DNA from: [Mycobacterium] vasticus
GTDB taxonomy: Bacteria; Actinomycetota; Actinomycetes; Mycobacteriales; Mycobacteriaceae
Direction of reading: 5' to 3'
DNA length: 64,000 nt
NCBI RefSeq assembly: GCF_020181595.1
Contig: NZ_CP084028.1
Location: 1,129,893 to 1,193,892 of the forward strand
Position numbers and translations under genes: made by a program. Below, piece after piece: positions 1 through 9,055 of the stretch (positions are counted from its first letter, which is position 1; each line of letters starts with the position of its first letter). The notes under the pieces are model-generated. The model worked only from the letters and a program-made list of their open reading frames with translations. It ran no database searches and was not told the DNA's origin.

Positions 1-2919
1 TACTTGATGATGTGGGGCTCCAACGTCCCGATCACCCGGACCCCCGACGCGCACTGGATGGCCGAGGTCCGCTACCGCGGCACCAAGGTCGTCAGCGTCA
101 GCCCCGACTACGCCGACAACACCAAGTTCGCCGACGAGTGGATGCCGTGCGCGGCCGGCACCGACGGCGCCTTGGCGATGGCGATGGGCCACGTCATCCT
201 CACCGAGTGCTACGTCAAAAAGCAGGTGCCGTTCTTCACCGACTACGTGCGCCAGTACACCGACCTGCCGTTTCTGATCAAGCTCGAGGAGCGCGACGGG
301 CAGCTGGTGCCGGGCAAGAACCTGACCGCGGCCGACCTGGGCCAGGATGTAGAGAACGCCGCGTTCAAGCCGGCCGTGCTCGACGAGGTCACCGACTCCG
401 TGGTGGTACCGCACGGCTCGCTCGGGTTCCGTTGGGGCGATGAGGGTTTGGGCAAGTGGAACCTCGACCTCGGCGAGGTGCGCCCGGCGCTGAGCGTGGC
501 CGGCGCAGCCGGTGTGAACGGCGGGGGGCGGCTGGTGTCGCTGCCCGGCTTCGACGCGGTCAGCGGCGCCGGCACCGTGGTGCAGCGCGGTGTTCCGATC
601 CGCCAGGTCGGAGAACACCTGGTGTGCACCGTCTTCGACCTGATGCTGGCCAACTACTCGGTGGGCCGGGCCGGGCTGCCGGGTGAGTGGCCGACCGGCT
701 ACGACGACGGTACGGCGGTCAACACCCCGGCATGGCAGGAGCCGATCACCGGGGTCTCGGCCACTCAGGCCATCCGGATTGCGCGCGAGTTCGCCGGCAA
801 CGCAGAGGAATCCGGCGGCCGGTCGATGATCATCATGGGCAGCGGGATCTGTCAGTGGTTCCACGGTGACGCGACCTACCGGGCGGTGCTGGCGTTGCTG
901 ATGCTGACCGGCTCGATGGGACGCAACGGCGGCGGCTGGGCGCACTACGTCGGGCAGGAGAAGGTGCGCCCGCTGACCGGCTGGCAGACGATGGCCGCGG
1001 GCAGCGACTGGTCGCGGCCGCCGCGGCAGGTGCCGGGCACCTCCTACTGGTATGCCCACACCGACCAGTGGCGCTACGACGCCTACGGCGCGGACAAGCT
1101 GACCACGCCGCTGGGTCGCGGCCGGTTCGACGGCAAGCACACGATGGACATCCTGGCGTCGGCCACCGCGATGGGCTGGAGTCCGTTCTATCCGCAGTTC
1201 GACAAGTCCAGCCTGGACGTGGCCGACGCGGCCGACTCCGCCGGCCGCGATGCGGGGGAGTACGTCGCCGAGCAACTCGCCGCGGGTGAGTTGAAGCTGT
1301 CGGTGACCGACCCGGACAACCCGGTGAACTGGCCTCGGGTGCTGACGGTGTGGCGGGCCAACCTGATCGGAGCCTCGGGCAAGGGCGGCGAATACTTCCT
1401 CAAACACCTGCTGGGTACCGACGCCAGCGTGCTGGGCGAACCGCCCGCCGGCGGAGTCAAACCGCAGGATGTGAACTGGGCAGGCGAGATTCCCGAAGGC
1501 AAGCTCGACCTGCTGATGTCGATCGACTTCCGGATGACCTCGACCACGCTGATGTCCGACGTGGTGCTGCCCGCGGCGACCTGGTACGAGAAGGCCGACC
1601 TGTCATCCACCGACATGCACCCGTACGTGCACTCGTTCGCGGCGGCAATCGACCCGCCGTGGGAGACCCGCAGCGACTACGACGCATTCGGTGCGATAGC
1701 CCGCGTATTCAGTGCGCTGGCGCGCAAGCACCTCGGGGTCCGCAACGACGTGGTGCTCACCGCGATGCAGCACGACACCGCCGATGCAATGGCCTATCCC
1801 GATGGCACCGAACGAGATTGGCTGCGAGGCGGTGAGACCCCGGTGCCGGGCAAGACCATGCCGAAGGTGACCGTGGTGGAGCGCGACTACACCGCGATCC
1901 ACGATAAGTGGCGGTCGTTGGGACCGCTGGTGGACTCACTTGGCATGACCACCAAGGGCTACACGGTGTTTCCGCACGAAGAGGTCGAAGAACTGTCCGC
2001 AAAATTCGGGGTGCTGGACTCCGGTGTCGCCGAAGGTCGCCCGGCGCTGACCACCGCACTGCGGATGGCCGACACCGTGCTGGCGTTGTCGGGCACCACC
2101 AACGGACGGCTTGCGGTCGAGGGTTTCCGGGAACTGGAGAAGCGCACCGGCCGGCAGCTGGCGCACCTGGCCGAGGGCAGCGAGGAGAAGCGCATCACCT
2201 ACGCCGACACCCAGGCCCGGCCGGTGCCGGTGATCACCAGCCCGGAGTGGTCCGGCAGCGAGACCGGAGGACGGCGCTACGCACCGTTCACGGTGAACAT
2301 CGAGTGCCTCAAGCCATTTCATACCCTGACCGGCCGGATGCACTTCTACACCGCGCACGACTGGATCGAAGAACTCGGCGAGCACATGCCGGTGTACCGA
2401 CCGCCGCTGGACATGGTGCGGCTCTTCGATGCCCCCGAGCTCGGCGAGACCGGCGACGGGATCGGGATCACGGTGCGGTATCTGACCCCGCACTCGAAGT
2501 GGTCGTTCCACTCGACGTATCAGGACAACCTGTACATGCTGTCGCTGTCGCGCGGTGGCCCGACGATGTGGATGAGTCCGGGTGACGCGGCGAAAATCGG
2601 TGTCAAAGACAACGATTGGATCGAGGCGGTCAACGTCAACGGTGTCTTCGTGGGCCGGGCGATCGTGAGTCAGCGGATGCCCGACGGTGTGGTGTTCGTC
2701 TACCACGTCCAGGAGCGCACCGTCGACACACCCCGCAGCGAGACCACCGGCCAACGCGGCGGCACGCACAACTCACTGACCCGAATCCGGGTGAAGCCAA
2801 GCCATCTGGCCGGCGGCTACGGTCAGCACGCGTTCGCGTTCAACTACCTGGGGCCGACCGGTAACCAGCGTGACGAGGTGACGGTGGTGCGCCGTCGCAG
2901 CCAGGACGTGAGGTACTGA
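1..2919 (+). CDS. narG: Respiratory nitrate reductase alpha subunit NarG (5' truncated by window edge)
   Basis: This is the catalytic molybdopterin (bis-MGD) subunit of the membrane-bound nitrate reductase, reducing nitrate to nitrite with electrons passed from NarH. The frame is already open at base 1 and 972 codons remain. The family is about 1,230 residues, so roughly the first 260, with the N-terminal Fe-S cluster, lie outside the window. The visible part carries typical NarG segments such as MMWGSNVPITRTPDAHW at the left edge, MGSGICQWFHGDATYRA, and a C-terminal molybdopterin dinucleotide-binding domain (around residues 850-960 of this fragment). narH starts 5 nt after the stop, so the genes form one operon. 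The identification is firm. Confidence 0.97.
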   Translation, partial: YLMMWGSNVPITRTPDAHWMAEVRYRGTKVVSVSPDYADNTKFADEWMPCAAGTDGALAMAMGHVILTECYVKKQVPFFTDYVRQYTDLPFLIKLEERDGQLVPGKNLTAADLGQDVENAAFKPAVLDEVTDSVVVPHGSLGFRWGDEGLGKWNLDLGEVRPALSVAGAAGVNGGGRLVSLPGFDAVSGAGTVVQRGVPIRQVGEHLVCTVFDLMLANYSVGRAGLPGEWPTGYDDGTAVNTPAWQEPITGVSATQAIRIAREFAGNAEESGGRSMIIMGSGICQWFHGDATYRAVLALLMLTGSMGRNGGGWAHYVGQEKVRPLTGWQTMAAGSDWSRPPRQVPGTSYWYAHTDQWRYDAYGADKLTTPLGRGRFDGKHTMDILASATAMGWSPFYPQFDKSSLDVADAADSAGRDAGEYVAEQLAAGELKLSVTDPDNPVNWPRVLTVWRANLIGASGKGGEYFLKHLLGTDASVLGEPPAGGVKPQDVNWAGEIPEGKLDLLMSIDFRMTSTTLMSDVVLPAATWYEKADLSSTDMHPYVHSFAAAIDPPWETRSDYDAFGAIARVFSALARKHLGVRNDVVLTAMQHDTADAMAYPDGTERDWLRGGETPVPGKTMPKVTVVERDYTAIHDKWRSLGPLVDSLGMTTKGYTVFPHEEVEELSAKFGVLDSGVAEGRPALTTALRMADTVLALSGTTNGRLAVEGFRELEKRTGRQLAHLAEGSEEKRITYADTQARPVPVITSPEWSGSETGGRRYAPFTVNIECLKPFHTLTGRMHFYTAHDWIEELGEHMPVYRPPLDMVRLFDAPELGETGDGIGITVRYLTPHSKWSFHSTYQDNLYMLSLSRGGPTMWMSPGDAAKIGVKDNDWIEAVNVNGVFVGRAIVSQRMPDGVVFVYHVQERTVDTPRSETTGQRGGTHNSLTRIRVKPSHLAGGYGQHAFAFNYLGPTGNQRDEVTVVRRRSQDVRY

Positions 2920-2923
2920 AAAC

Positions 2924-4534
2924 ATGAAAGTAATGGCGCAGATGGCCATGGTGATGAACCTGGACAAATGCATCGGGTGCCACACCTGCTCGGTGACCTG
3001 CAAGCAGGCCTGGACAAACCGCGAGGGCACCGAATACGTCTGGTTCAACAACGTCGAAACCCGGCCTGGCGGGGGCTATCCGCGCACCTACGAAGACCAG
3101 AGTCGGTGGAAGGGCGGCTGGACGCTGGACCGCAAGGGCCGGCTGCGCCTGCTGGCCGGTGGCCGAGTCCACAAGCTGCTCAACATCTTCGCCAACCCCA
3201 ACCTGCCCGGGTTGAAGGACTACTACGAGCCCTGGACCTACGACTACGAGAATCTGACCACCGCCCCGCTGGGTGACACCATCCCGGTCGCCGAGCCGCG
3301 CAGCGCGATCACCGGCGATCCGACCAAGATCGAGTGGGGCCCCAACTGGGACGACAACCTCGCCGGCTCCCCGGAGAACCTGGTCAACGACCCGATCCTG
3401 CGCAAGGTCAGTGACCAGGTCAAAAGTGAGCTCGAAGAGACGTTCATGTTCTACCTGCCGCGTATCTGCGAGCACTGCCTGAACCCGTCGTGTGTGGCCT
3501 CGTGCCCGACCGGGGCGATCTACAAACGCGAAGAAGACGGCATCGTGCTTGTCGATCAGGACCGCTGCCGAGGCTGGCGGCTGTGCGTGTCGGGCTGCCC
3601 GTACAAGAAGGTGTATTTCAACCACAAGACCGGCAAGGCCGAGAAGTGCCACTTCTGCTACCCGCGTATCGAAGTCGGCCTGCCGACCATCTGCTCGGAG
3701 ACCTGTGTCGGGCGGCTGCGCTACATCGGGCTGGTGCTCTACGACGCCGACAAGGTGCTGGAGGCGGCGTCGGTGGAAAAAGACACCGACCTCTACGAGG
3801 CGCAGCGCGAGGTGTTCCTGGACCCGAACGACCCGGAGGTGATCGCCGGTGCGCGCGCCGAGGGGATCTCCGACGCCTGGATCGAGGCCGCCCAGCGCTC
3901 GCCGATCTACGCGCTGATCAACACCTTCAAGGTGGCACTGCCGCTGCACCCGGAGTACCGGACCATGCCGATGGTCTGGTATGTCCCCCCGCTGTCGCCG
4001 GTGGTCGACGCCGTCAGCCGGGACGGGCACGACGGCGAAGACATGGGCAACCTGTTCGGCGCGCTGGAGGCACTGCGCATCCCGATGGCCTACCTGGCCG
4101 AACTGTTCACTGCCGGTGATACCGGAATCATCGAAGACGTGCTGCGACGGCTCGCGGCGATGCGCTCCTATATGCGCGACATCAGTCTGGGGCGCGAGAC
4201 CCAACCACACATCCCCGCCGCGGTCGGCATGACCGAGGAGGAGATGTACAGCATGTACCGTCTGCTCGCGATCGCGAAATACGAAGAGCGCTATGTGATT
4301 CCCACCGCCTACAGCCAGCAGGCGCACGATCTGGAACACATGGGGTGCTCCATCACCGGCGGCCCCAACGGGCGCGAGGACGACCCGTTCGTCGGCGCCG
4401 ACGGTGAGGCGGGGGCGTCGTTTCACATGGTCGAGAACGGTGGACACGCGCAGCGGCCACGGGGCAGGACCAACCTGCTCAACTGGGGCGGCGGTGACCG
4501 GGCGGAGCCCGAGATGTTCCCGGAGCACACGTGA
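2924..4534 (+). CDS. narH: Nitrate reductase beta subunit NarH
   Basis: This iron-sulfur electron-transfer subunit links the cytochrome b subunit NarI to NarG. At 536 residues it has the family length. Four Cys clusters are visible: CIGCHTCSVTC near residue 16, CEHCLNPSCVASCP near 184, CRGWRLCVSGCP near 217, and CHFCYPRIEVGLPTICSETC near 244. The third cluster has Trp where ferredoxin clusters have Cys, the NarH signature of a [3Fe-4S] centre. The ATG lies just after the narG stop; the N-terminus MKVMAQMAMVMNLDKC matches the family as I know it. The stop overlaps narJ by 4 nt (GTGA). Confidence 0.98.
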   Translation: MKVMAQMAMVMNLDKCIGCHTCSVTCKQAWTNREGTEYVWFNNVETRPGGGYPRTYEDQSRWKGGWTLDRKGRLRLLAGGRVHKLLNIFANPNLPGLKDYYEPWTYDYENLTTAPLGDTIPVAEPRSAITGDPTKIEWGPNWDDNLAGSPENLVNDPILRKVSDQVKSELEETFMFYLPRICEHCLNPSCVASCPTGAIYKREEDGIVLVDQDRCRGWRLCVSGCPYKKVYFNHKTGKAEKCHFCYPRIEVGLPTICSETCVGRLRYIGLVLYDADKVLEAASVEKDTDLYEAQREVFLDPNDPEVIAGARAEGISDAWIEAAQRSPIYALINTFKVALPLHPEYRTMPMVWYVPPLSPVVDAVSRDGHDGEDMGNLFGALEALRIPMAYLAELFTAGDTGIIEDVLRRLAAMRSYMRDISLGRETQPHIPAAVGMTEEEMYSMYRLLAIAKYEERYVIPTAYSQQAHDLEHMGCSITGGPNGREDDPFVGADGEAGASFHMVENGGHAQRPRGRTNLLNWGGGDRAEPEMFPEHT

Positions 4535-5199
4535 GGCGGCTGATCCGCTCGCTGCGGCGCCAAGCCGGTGGGCCCGCCGACCGGGCGGTGTGGCAGGCGG
4601 CGTCGTTGTTGTTGGCCTACCCCGACGACGGGCTGGGCCGGCGGCTCGACACCGTCGAAGCTCTGCTGGAGCATGCCGATGCCAAGTCGGCGGCCCTGCT
4701 GCGCCGCACCGCGGACGTGCTGCGCGCGGCCGACCCGATGGCCGCGGCCGTCGACTACGTCGAGACCTTCGATATGCGGCGTCGCTCGACCCTGCTTCTG
4801 ACCTATTGGACCGGCGGGGACACCCGCAACCGGGGGATGCAGATGCTGGCTTTCGCCACCACCTACCGCGAGGCCGGCGCAGAGCCTCCCGCCGGTGAGG
4901 CGCCCGATCATCTGCCTGTGGTGCTGGAGTTCGCCGCACTGGTCGACCCCGAGGCCGGCCGCCGGCTACTGCTGGCGCACCGGGTGCCGATCGATGTGCT
5001 GCACAAGGCACTGTCCGATGCGGGATCGCCGTATGCCCACGCCGTCGCCGCGGTGTGCGAGACACTGCCGGTGGCGACCGACCAGGAGGTACACAACGTG
5101 AGTGAGCTGATGGCCTCCGGCCCGCCCGCCGAAGCCGTCGGGCTGCAACCGTATTCGGCGACCGTGTCGCTCGGGATGCCGAAGGTGCCGACCCGATGA
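4531..5199 (+). CDS. narJ: Nitrate reductase assembly chaperone NarJ
   Basis: NarJ is a cytoplasmic chaperone needed for cofactor insertion into NarG and for membrane attachment of the NarGH complex; it is not part of the final enzyme. The protein has 222 residues and a GTG start overlapping the narH stop (GTGA), so translation is probably coupled. The segment VDYVETFDMRRRSTLLLTYWTGGDTRNRG (residues about 72-100) is the conserved NarJ/DmsD-like core. Its position between narH and narI is the standard narGHJI order. Confidence 0.96.
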   Translation: MRRLIRSLRRQAGGPADRAVWQAASLLLAYPDDGLGRRLDTVEALLEHADAKSAALLRRTADVLRAADPMAAAVDYVETFDMRRRSTLLLTYWTGGDTRNRGMQMLAFATTYREAGAEPPAGEAPDHLPVVLEFAALVDPEAGRRLLLAHRVPIDVLHKALSDAGSPYAHAVAAVCETLPVATDQEVHNVSELMASGPPAEAVGLQPYSATVSLGMPKVPTR

Positions 5200-5939
5200 C
5201 GGCGATCGTCAACACCGCGGAGCTGTGGTGGGCGATTGGGCCGTATTTTGTGCTGGCTATCGTCGTCGTCGCCATCTGGTGGCGCTACCGCTACGACAAA
5301 TTCGGCTGGACCACGCGCTCGTCGCAGCTGTATGAATCCAAGCTGCTGCGGATCGGCAGCCCGATGTTCCATTTCGGCAGCTTCGTGGTGATTGCCGGGC
5401 ACATCATGGGCCTGTTCGTCCCGGAATCATGGACCCGGGCCCTGGGGATGAGCGACCGGCTCTACCACCTGCAGGCGCTGATTCTGGGCCTTCCCGCCGG
5501 CATCGCCACCCTGATCGGCGTCGGGCTGCTGATCTACCGGCGCCGCACCGAACGATCGGTGTTCAAGGCGACCAGCGTCAACGACAAACTGATGTACGCG
5601 GTGCTGGTCTGCGCTTTGGTGGCGGGCATGTCCTGCACGCTGATGGGCACCACCGCTTATGGTGAGGCGCATGACTACCGGCAGACCGTCTCGGTCTGGT
5701 TCCGCTCGATCTGGACGCTGGATCCGCGCGGGGATCTGATGGTGCAGGCGCCCATCTACTTCCAGGTGCACGTGATGATCGCGCTGGCGCTGTTCGCGCT
5801 CTGGCCGTTCACCCGCCTGGTGCACGCGTTCAGTGCCCCGGTCGGATACCTGTTCCGGCCCTACATCGTCTATCGCAGCCGCGACGTTGCCAAGCGGGGC
5901 CAGCCGATGGGCTCCCGGCCGGAACGGCGGGGCTGGTGA
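5196..5939 (+). CDS. narI: Nitrate reductase gamma subunit NarI (cytochrome b)
   Basis: This membrane cytochrome b oxidises menaquinol and feeds electrons to NarH. The 247-residue protein has five predicted membrane helices, the first around residues 8-28 (IGPYFVLAIVVVAIWWRY), and carries the His residues expected to bind heme b, for example in HFGSFVVIAGHIMG and YFQVHVMIALALFALW. The ATG overlaps the narJ stop (ATGA) and its own stop overlaps the next gene (GTGA). The nitrate reductase operon therefore continues without a gap into two further genes. Confidence 0.97.
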   Translation: MTAIVNTAELWWAIGPYFVLAIVVVAIWWRYRYDKFGWTTRSSQLYESKLLRIGSPMFHFGSFVVIAGHIMGLFVPESWTRALGMSDRLYHLQALILGLPAGIATLIGVGLLIYRRRTERSVFKATSVNDKLMYAVLVCALVAGMSCTLMGTTAYGEAHDYRQTVSVWFRSIWTLDPRGDLMVQAPIYFQVHVMIALALFALWPFTRLVHAFSAPVGYLFRPYIVYRSRDVAKRGQPMGSRPERRGW

Positions 5940-6283
5940 AGCGCAGCGCAGCGCTGCTGGCCGGAGTGGCCGGACCGGCCGCCCTCGCAGCCGCGGCGCT
6001 GGCCGGTCCGGTGCAGGCCGATCCCGCCACCACCGACACCGACAACACCTTTCTGGGGGCTCTGCGGGCGTCGGGAATCACCTACAACCATGCCGATCAG
6101 GCGATCATCACCGCGAAGCTGGTCTGCGGGCTGATCGCCGAGGGCCGACCGAGCCCCGAGGTGCTCGAAGGCCTCAAGGCGCGCAATCCGGGCCTGTCCA
6201 CCGAGCACGGGACGTTGTTCGTCGGCATCGCGGCGCATACGTACTGCCCTGATCAGTTGATGCATACGACGGAGCAACCGTGA
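5936..6283 (+). CDS. Secreted DUF732-family protein, end of nar operon
   Basis: This 115-residue protein has an N-terminal signal peptide (VKRSAALLAGVAGP..., cleavage probably after AQA/VQA near residue 29) followed by a DUF732-type domain. Mycobacterial DUF732 proteins are small exported proteins of unknown function with the layout seen here: a TDNTFLGALRASGITY segment, a VCGLI segment and a C-terminal YCP, the two Cys probably forming a disulfide. The GTG start overlaps the narI stop and the stop overlaps the RidA-like gene. Co-translation with narGHJI suggests expression under nitrate-respiring or hypoxic conditions, but no function can be assigned. Confidence 0.85.
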   Translation: MKRSAALLAGVAGPAALAAAALAGPVQADPATTDTDNTFLGALRASGITYNHADQAIITAKLVCGLIAEGRPSPEVLEGLKARNPGLSTEHGTLFVGIAAHTYCPDQLMHTTEQP

Positions 6284-6663
6284 AGGTCGTCATCCCGGCG
6301 TGGATGCAGCCGATGTACGACAACTACCACTACGCCCCCGCCGTCATCGACGAAGATCACCTGCGCTGCTCGGGCATGATCGGTCACCGTCCCGACCTGA
6401 GCGTGCCCGAGGACCTCACCGAGCAGTTCACCCTGGCCTTCGAGAACCTGCGCAGCCTGCTCGCCGAAGTGCGGCTCACCCTTGCCGACGTCGTTGAGAT
6501 GACCACCTACCACGTCGGGCTCTCCGGGCACATCGACGAATTCATTGCCGTCAAGAACTCTTTCGTGTCCCGTCCCTACCCGGCCTGGACCGCCGTCGGA
6601 GTCTCCGAACTGGCGATCCCGGGGGCGGTCGTCGAGATTCGGGTCACCGCTCGGCTGCGCTGA
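6280..6663 (+). CDS. RidA/YjgF-family protein
   Basis: This is a 127-residue single-domain Rid-family protein. Family members form trimers, and the archetypes hydrolyse reactive 2-aminoacrylate and other imines. Recognisable segments include HLRCSGMIGHRPD, TEQFTLAFENLRSLLAEVRLTLADVVEMTTY and the C-terminal YPAWTAVGVSELAIPGAVVEIRVTA. The catalytic Arg of archetypal RidA (the R of an A-R-L motif) appears replaced by Glu (SEL), so it may belong to a divergent Rid subgroup without deaminase activity; this is an inference from the motif only. The GTG overlaps the previous stop by 4 nt, making it the last gene of the nar operon. Confidence 0.87.
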   Translation: MKVVIPAWMQPMYDNYHYAPAVIDEDHLRCSGMIGHRPDLSVPEDLTEQFTLAFENLRSLLAEVRLTLADVVEMTTYHVGLSGHIDEFIAVKNSFVSRPYPAWTAVGVSELAIPGAVVEIRVTARLR

Positions 6664-6688
6664 CTGGGACAGCTCGGCACCGTCGGCT

Positions 6689-6694
6689 TAGAGT
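6689..6694 (+). promoter_or_regulatory. -10 box, leaderless start of MarR gene
   Basis: TAGAGT lies 7 nt before GTG 6702, which places the expected transcription start on the first base of the codon. No ribosome binding site is present. Confidence 0.6.
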
Positions 6695-6701
6695 TACCTG
6701 C

Positions 6702-7091
6702 GTGGCACTGCCAGACGATGTCTACACCCGGCTGCTCACGTTCCGGACCCGGTTGCGCCGCTTCGAGCGGTGGAGCGCCGACCAGGCTCAGGCCGCCGGG
6801 CTCACCCCGGCCCAGCACCAGTTGTTGCTGGCCGTGCGGGGGCACAGCGACTCGCGGGGGCCGACGGTCGGAGACATCGCCGAGTATCTGCTGTTGCGCC
6901 ACCACAGTGCCGGTGAGCTGATCCAGCGAGCCGAGGCGGCCGGCCTGGTCACCCGGGTCCGCGACAGTGAGGACCAGCGGGTGATCCGGCTGCAACTCAC
7001 CGAAACGTCGGCGCAGTGCCTGCAGTCACTGACCGAACTGCACCTCGAAGAGCTGCAGAGGTTCTCCGACGAGTCCCCCCTCAAGCTGTGA
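6702..7091 (+). CDS. MarR-family transcriptional regulator
   Basis: This 129-residue winged-helix regulator includes LTPAQHQLLLAVRGH, TVGDIAEYLLLRHHSAGELIQRAEAAGLVTR (recognition helix, about residues 50-80) and a wing VRDSEDQRVIRLQLT. It is a short MarR type, probably dimeric, with an unknown ligand. It sits between the nar operon and typA, transcribed in the same direction but with its own promoter-like box. Whether it regulates the neighbouring nar genes cannot be told from the sequence. Confidence 0.88.
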   Translation: MALPDDVYTRLLTFRTRLRRFERWSADQAQAAGLTPAQHQLLLAVRGHSDSRGPTVGDIAEYLLLRHHSAGELIQRAEAAGLVTRVRDSEDQRVIRLQLTETSAQCLQSLTELHLEELQRFSDESPLKL

Positions 7092-7130
7092 CGTGGCTTT
7101 CATGTTTTCGCGATTGACAGGGTGCGCTGG

Positions 7131-7136
7131 CAGAAT
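7131..7136 (+). promoter_or_regulatory. -10 box, probable leaderless start of typA
   Basis: CAGAAT lies 6 nt before GTG 7143, matching the leaderless spacing used elsewhere in the window. A TTGACA at 7114-7119 is only 11 nt upstream of it, too close to act as a standard -35. Confidence 0.5.
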
Positions 7137-7142
7137 CGCCCG

Positions 7143-9026
7143 GTGAACTTTCGTAACGTCGCCATCGTCGCGCACGTAGACCACGGCAAGACGACTCTGG
7201 TCGACGCCATGCTCCGCCAGTCCGGCGCCCTGCAGGAGCGCGGTGAGGCGCAAGAACGGGTGATGGACTCCGGTGACCTGGAGCGTGAAAAGGGCATCAC
7301 GATCCTGGCCAAGAACACGGCCGTGCATCGCCACAACCCCGATGGAACCGTCACCGTCATCAACGTGATCGACACCCCGGGTCACGCCGACTTCGGCGGC
7401 GAGGTCGAACGCGGGCTGTCCATGGTCGACGGCGTGGTGCTGCTGGTCGACGCATCCGAGGGGCCGCTGCCGCAGACCCGATTCGTGCTGCGCAAGGCGC
7501 TGGCCGCGCATCTGCCGGTGATTCTGGTGGTCAACAAGACCGACCGGCCCGACGCCCGCATCGCCGAGGTCGTCGACGCCAGCCACGATCTGCTGCTCGA
7601 CGTGGCCAGCGATCTCGACGACGAGGCGCAGGCAGCCGCCGAGCATGCGCTGGGCCTGCCGACGCTCTACGCATCCGGCCGTGCCGGGGTGTGCAGCACG
7701 ACCGCACCGACCGACGGCTCCGTTCCCGACGGGGAGAACCTGGACGAGCTGTTCGACGTCCTGCTCGAGCACGTTCCGCCGCCGTCCGGCGACCCGGAGG
7801 CGCCGCTGCAGGCGCTGGTCACCAACCTTGACGCTTCGCCGTTCCTGGGCCGGCTTGCCCTGATCCGGGTCTACAACGGCCGCATCCGCAAGGGCCAGCA
7901 GGTCGCCTGGATGCGTGAGGTCGACGGGGAACCGGTCACCGCAAGCGCCAAGATCACCGAACTGCTGGTCACCGAGGGCGTGGAGCGCACCCCGACGGAG
8001 GAAGCGTCGGCCGGGGATATCGTGGCGGTCGCCGGTATCGGCGACATCATGATCGGTGACACCCTGGCCGATCTGGCCACTCCGGTCGCGCTGCCGCGCA
8101 TCACCGTCGACGAGCCGGCGATCTCGGTGACCATCGGCACCAACTCCTCACCGCTGGCGGGCAAGGTCTCCGGGCACAAGCTGACCGCGCGGATGGTCAA
8201 GACGCGTCTGGACACCGAGCTGATCGGCAACGTGTCGGTCCGGGTGGTCGACATCGGCCGTCCCGACGCCTGGGAGGTGCAGGGCCGCGGCGAGCTGGCG
8301 CTGGCCATTCTGGTCGAGCAGATGCGTCGCGAGGGCTTCGAGCTGACCGTCGGCAAGCCGCAGGTGGTGACCCGCAAGGTCGACGGCAAGGTGCACGAGC
8401 CGTTCGAGCACCTGACCGTCGACTGCCCCGAGGAGTACGTCGGCGCCATCACCCAGCTGGCGGCGGCACGCAAGGGCCGGATGACCGAGATGGCCAACCA
8501 CACCACCGGCTGGGTGCGGATGGAATTCATCATCCCCAGCCGCGGCCTGATCGGCTGGCGCACCGACTTCCTCACCGAGACCCGCGGCACCGGCATCGCC
8601 AACGCGGTGTTCGAGGGCTACCAGCCGTGGGCCGGCGAGATCCGCGCCCGGCACACCGGGTCGCTGGTGAGCGACCGGGCCGGGTCCATCACTCCGTTCG
8701 CGCTGATCCAGTTGGCCGACCGTGGGCAGTTCTTCGTCGAGCCGGGCCAGGACACCTACCAGGGCATGGTGGTCGGGATCAATCCTCGGGCCGAGGACCT
8801 CGACATCAACGTCACCAAGGAGAAGAAGCTGACCAACATGCGGTCGTCGACGGCCGATGTGATGGAGACGCTGGCCCGTCCGATCGAGCTGGACCTGGAG
8901 CAGGCGATGGAGTTCTGCGCGGCAGACGAGTGCGTGGAGGTCACCCCCGAGGTGGTCCGGGTCCGCAAGGTCGAACTGGACTCGACGTTGCGGGCGCGCA
9001 GCCGCTCCCGGGCCAAGAACCTCTAG
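7143..9026 (+). CDS. typA: Ribosome-associated GTPase TypA/BipA
   Basis: TypA is a translational GTPase of the EF-G family that binds the ribosome and helps large-subunit assembly and stress adaptation. The protein is 627 residues, the length of the M. tuberculosis homolog. Motifs present: P-loop AHVDHGKTT at residues 9-17, switch [19 protein letters not shown] guanine specificity motif, and the BipA C-terminal domain with [18 protein letters not shown] and [14 protein letters not shown] 7143 is chosen over the upstream in-frame GTG 7122 because it directly precedes the conserved [15 protein letters not shown] and has a leaderless -10 box. It lies upstream of lpqW as in M. tuberculosis Rv1165-Rv1166. 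Confidence 0.97.
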   Translation: MNFRNVAIVAHVDHGKTTLVDAMLRQSGALQERGEAQERVMDSGDLEREKGITILAKNTAVHRHNPDGTVTVINVIDTPGHADFGGEVERGLSMVDGVVLLVDASEGPLPQTRFVLRKALAAHLPVILVVNKTDRPDARIAEVVDASHDLLLDVASDLDDEAQAAAEHALGLPTLYASGRAGVCSTTAPTDGSVPDGENLDELFDVLLEHVPPPSGDPEAPLQALVTNLDASPFLGRLALIRVYNGRIRKGQQVAWMREVDGEPVTASAKITELLVTEGVERTPTEEASAGDIVAVAGIGDIMIGDTLADLATPVALPRITVDEPAISVTIGTNSSPLAGKVSGHKLTARMVKTRLDTELIGNVSVRVVDIGRPDAWEVQGRGELALAILVEQMRREGFELTVGKPQVVTRKVDGKVHEPFEHLTVDCPEEYVGAITQLAAARKGRMTEMANHTTGWVRMEFIIPSRGLIGWRTDFLTETRGTGIANAVFEGYQPWAGEIRARHTGSLVSDRAGSITPFALIQLADRGQFFVEPGQDTYQGMVVGINPRAEDLDINVTKEKKLTNMRSSTADVMETLARPIELDLEQAMEFCAADECVEVTPEVVRVRKVELDSTLRARSRSRAKNL

Positions 9027-9042
9027 CTCCGGGTTCGCCGGA

Positions 9043-9048
9043 TACCCT
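9043..9048 (+). promoter_or_regulatory. -10 box, leaderless start of lpqW
   Basis: TACCCT lies 7 nt before GTG 9056. This favours 9056 over GTG 9050, which is only 1 nt downstream of the box. Confidence 0.55.
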
Positions 9049-9055
9049 GGTGCCC

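Noticed and set aside
2840..5275. A very long open frame on the minus strand across narH and narJ
   Set aside because: It is antisense to well-identified nar genes, has Arg/Pro/His-rich low-complexity translation, and arises from high GC at third positions.
7114..7119. TTGACA as a -35 element for typA
   Set aside because: Only 11 nt separate it from the CAGAAT box and nothing -10-like lies at 16-18 nt, so it is probably chance.
8627..9055. 5' extension of the lpqW frame into typA
   Set aside because: The region is coding for TypA in another frame; the signal peptide and the leaderless box place the lpqW start at 9056.
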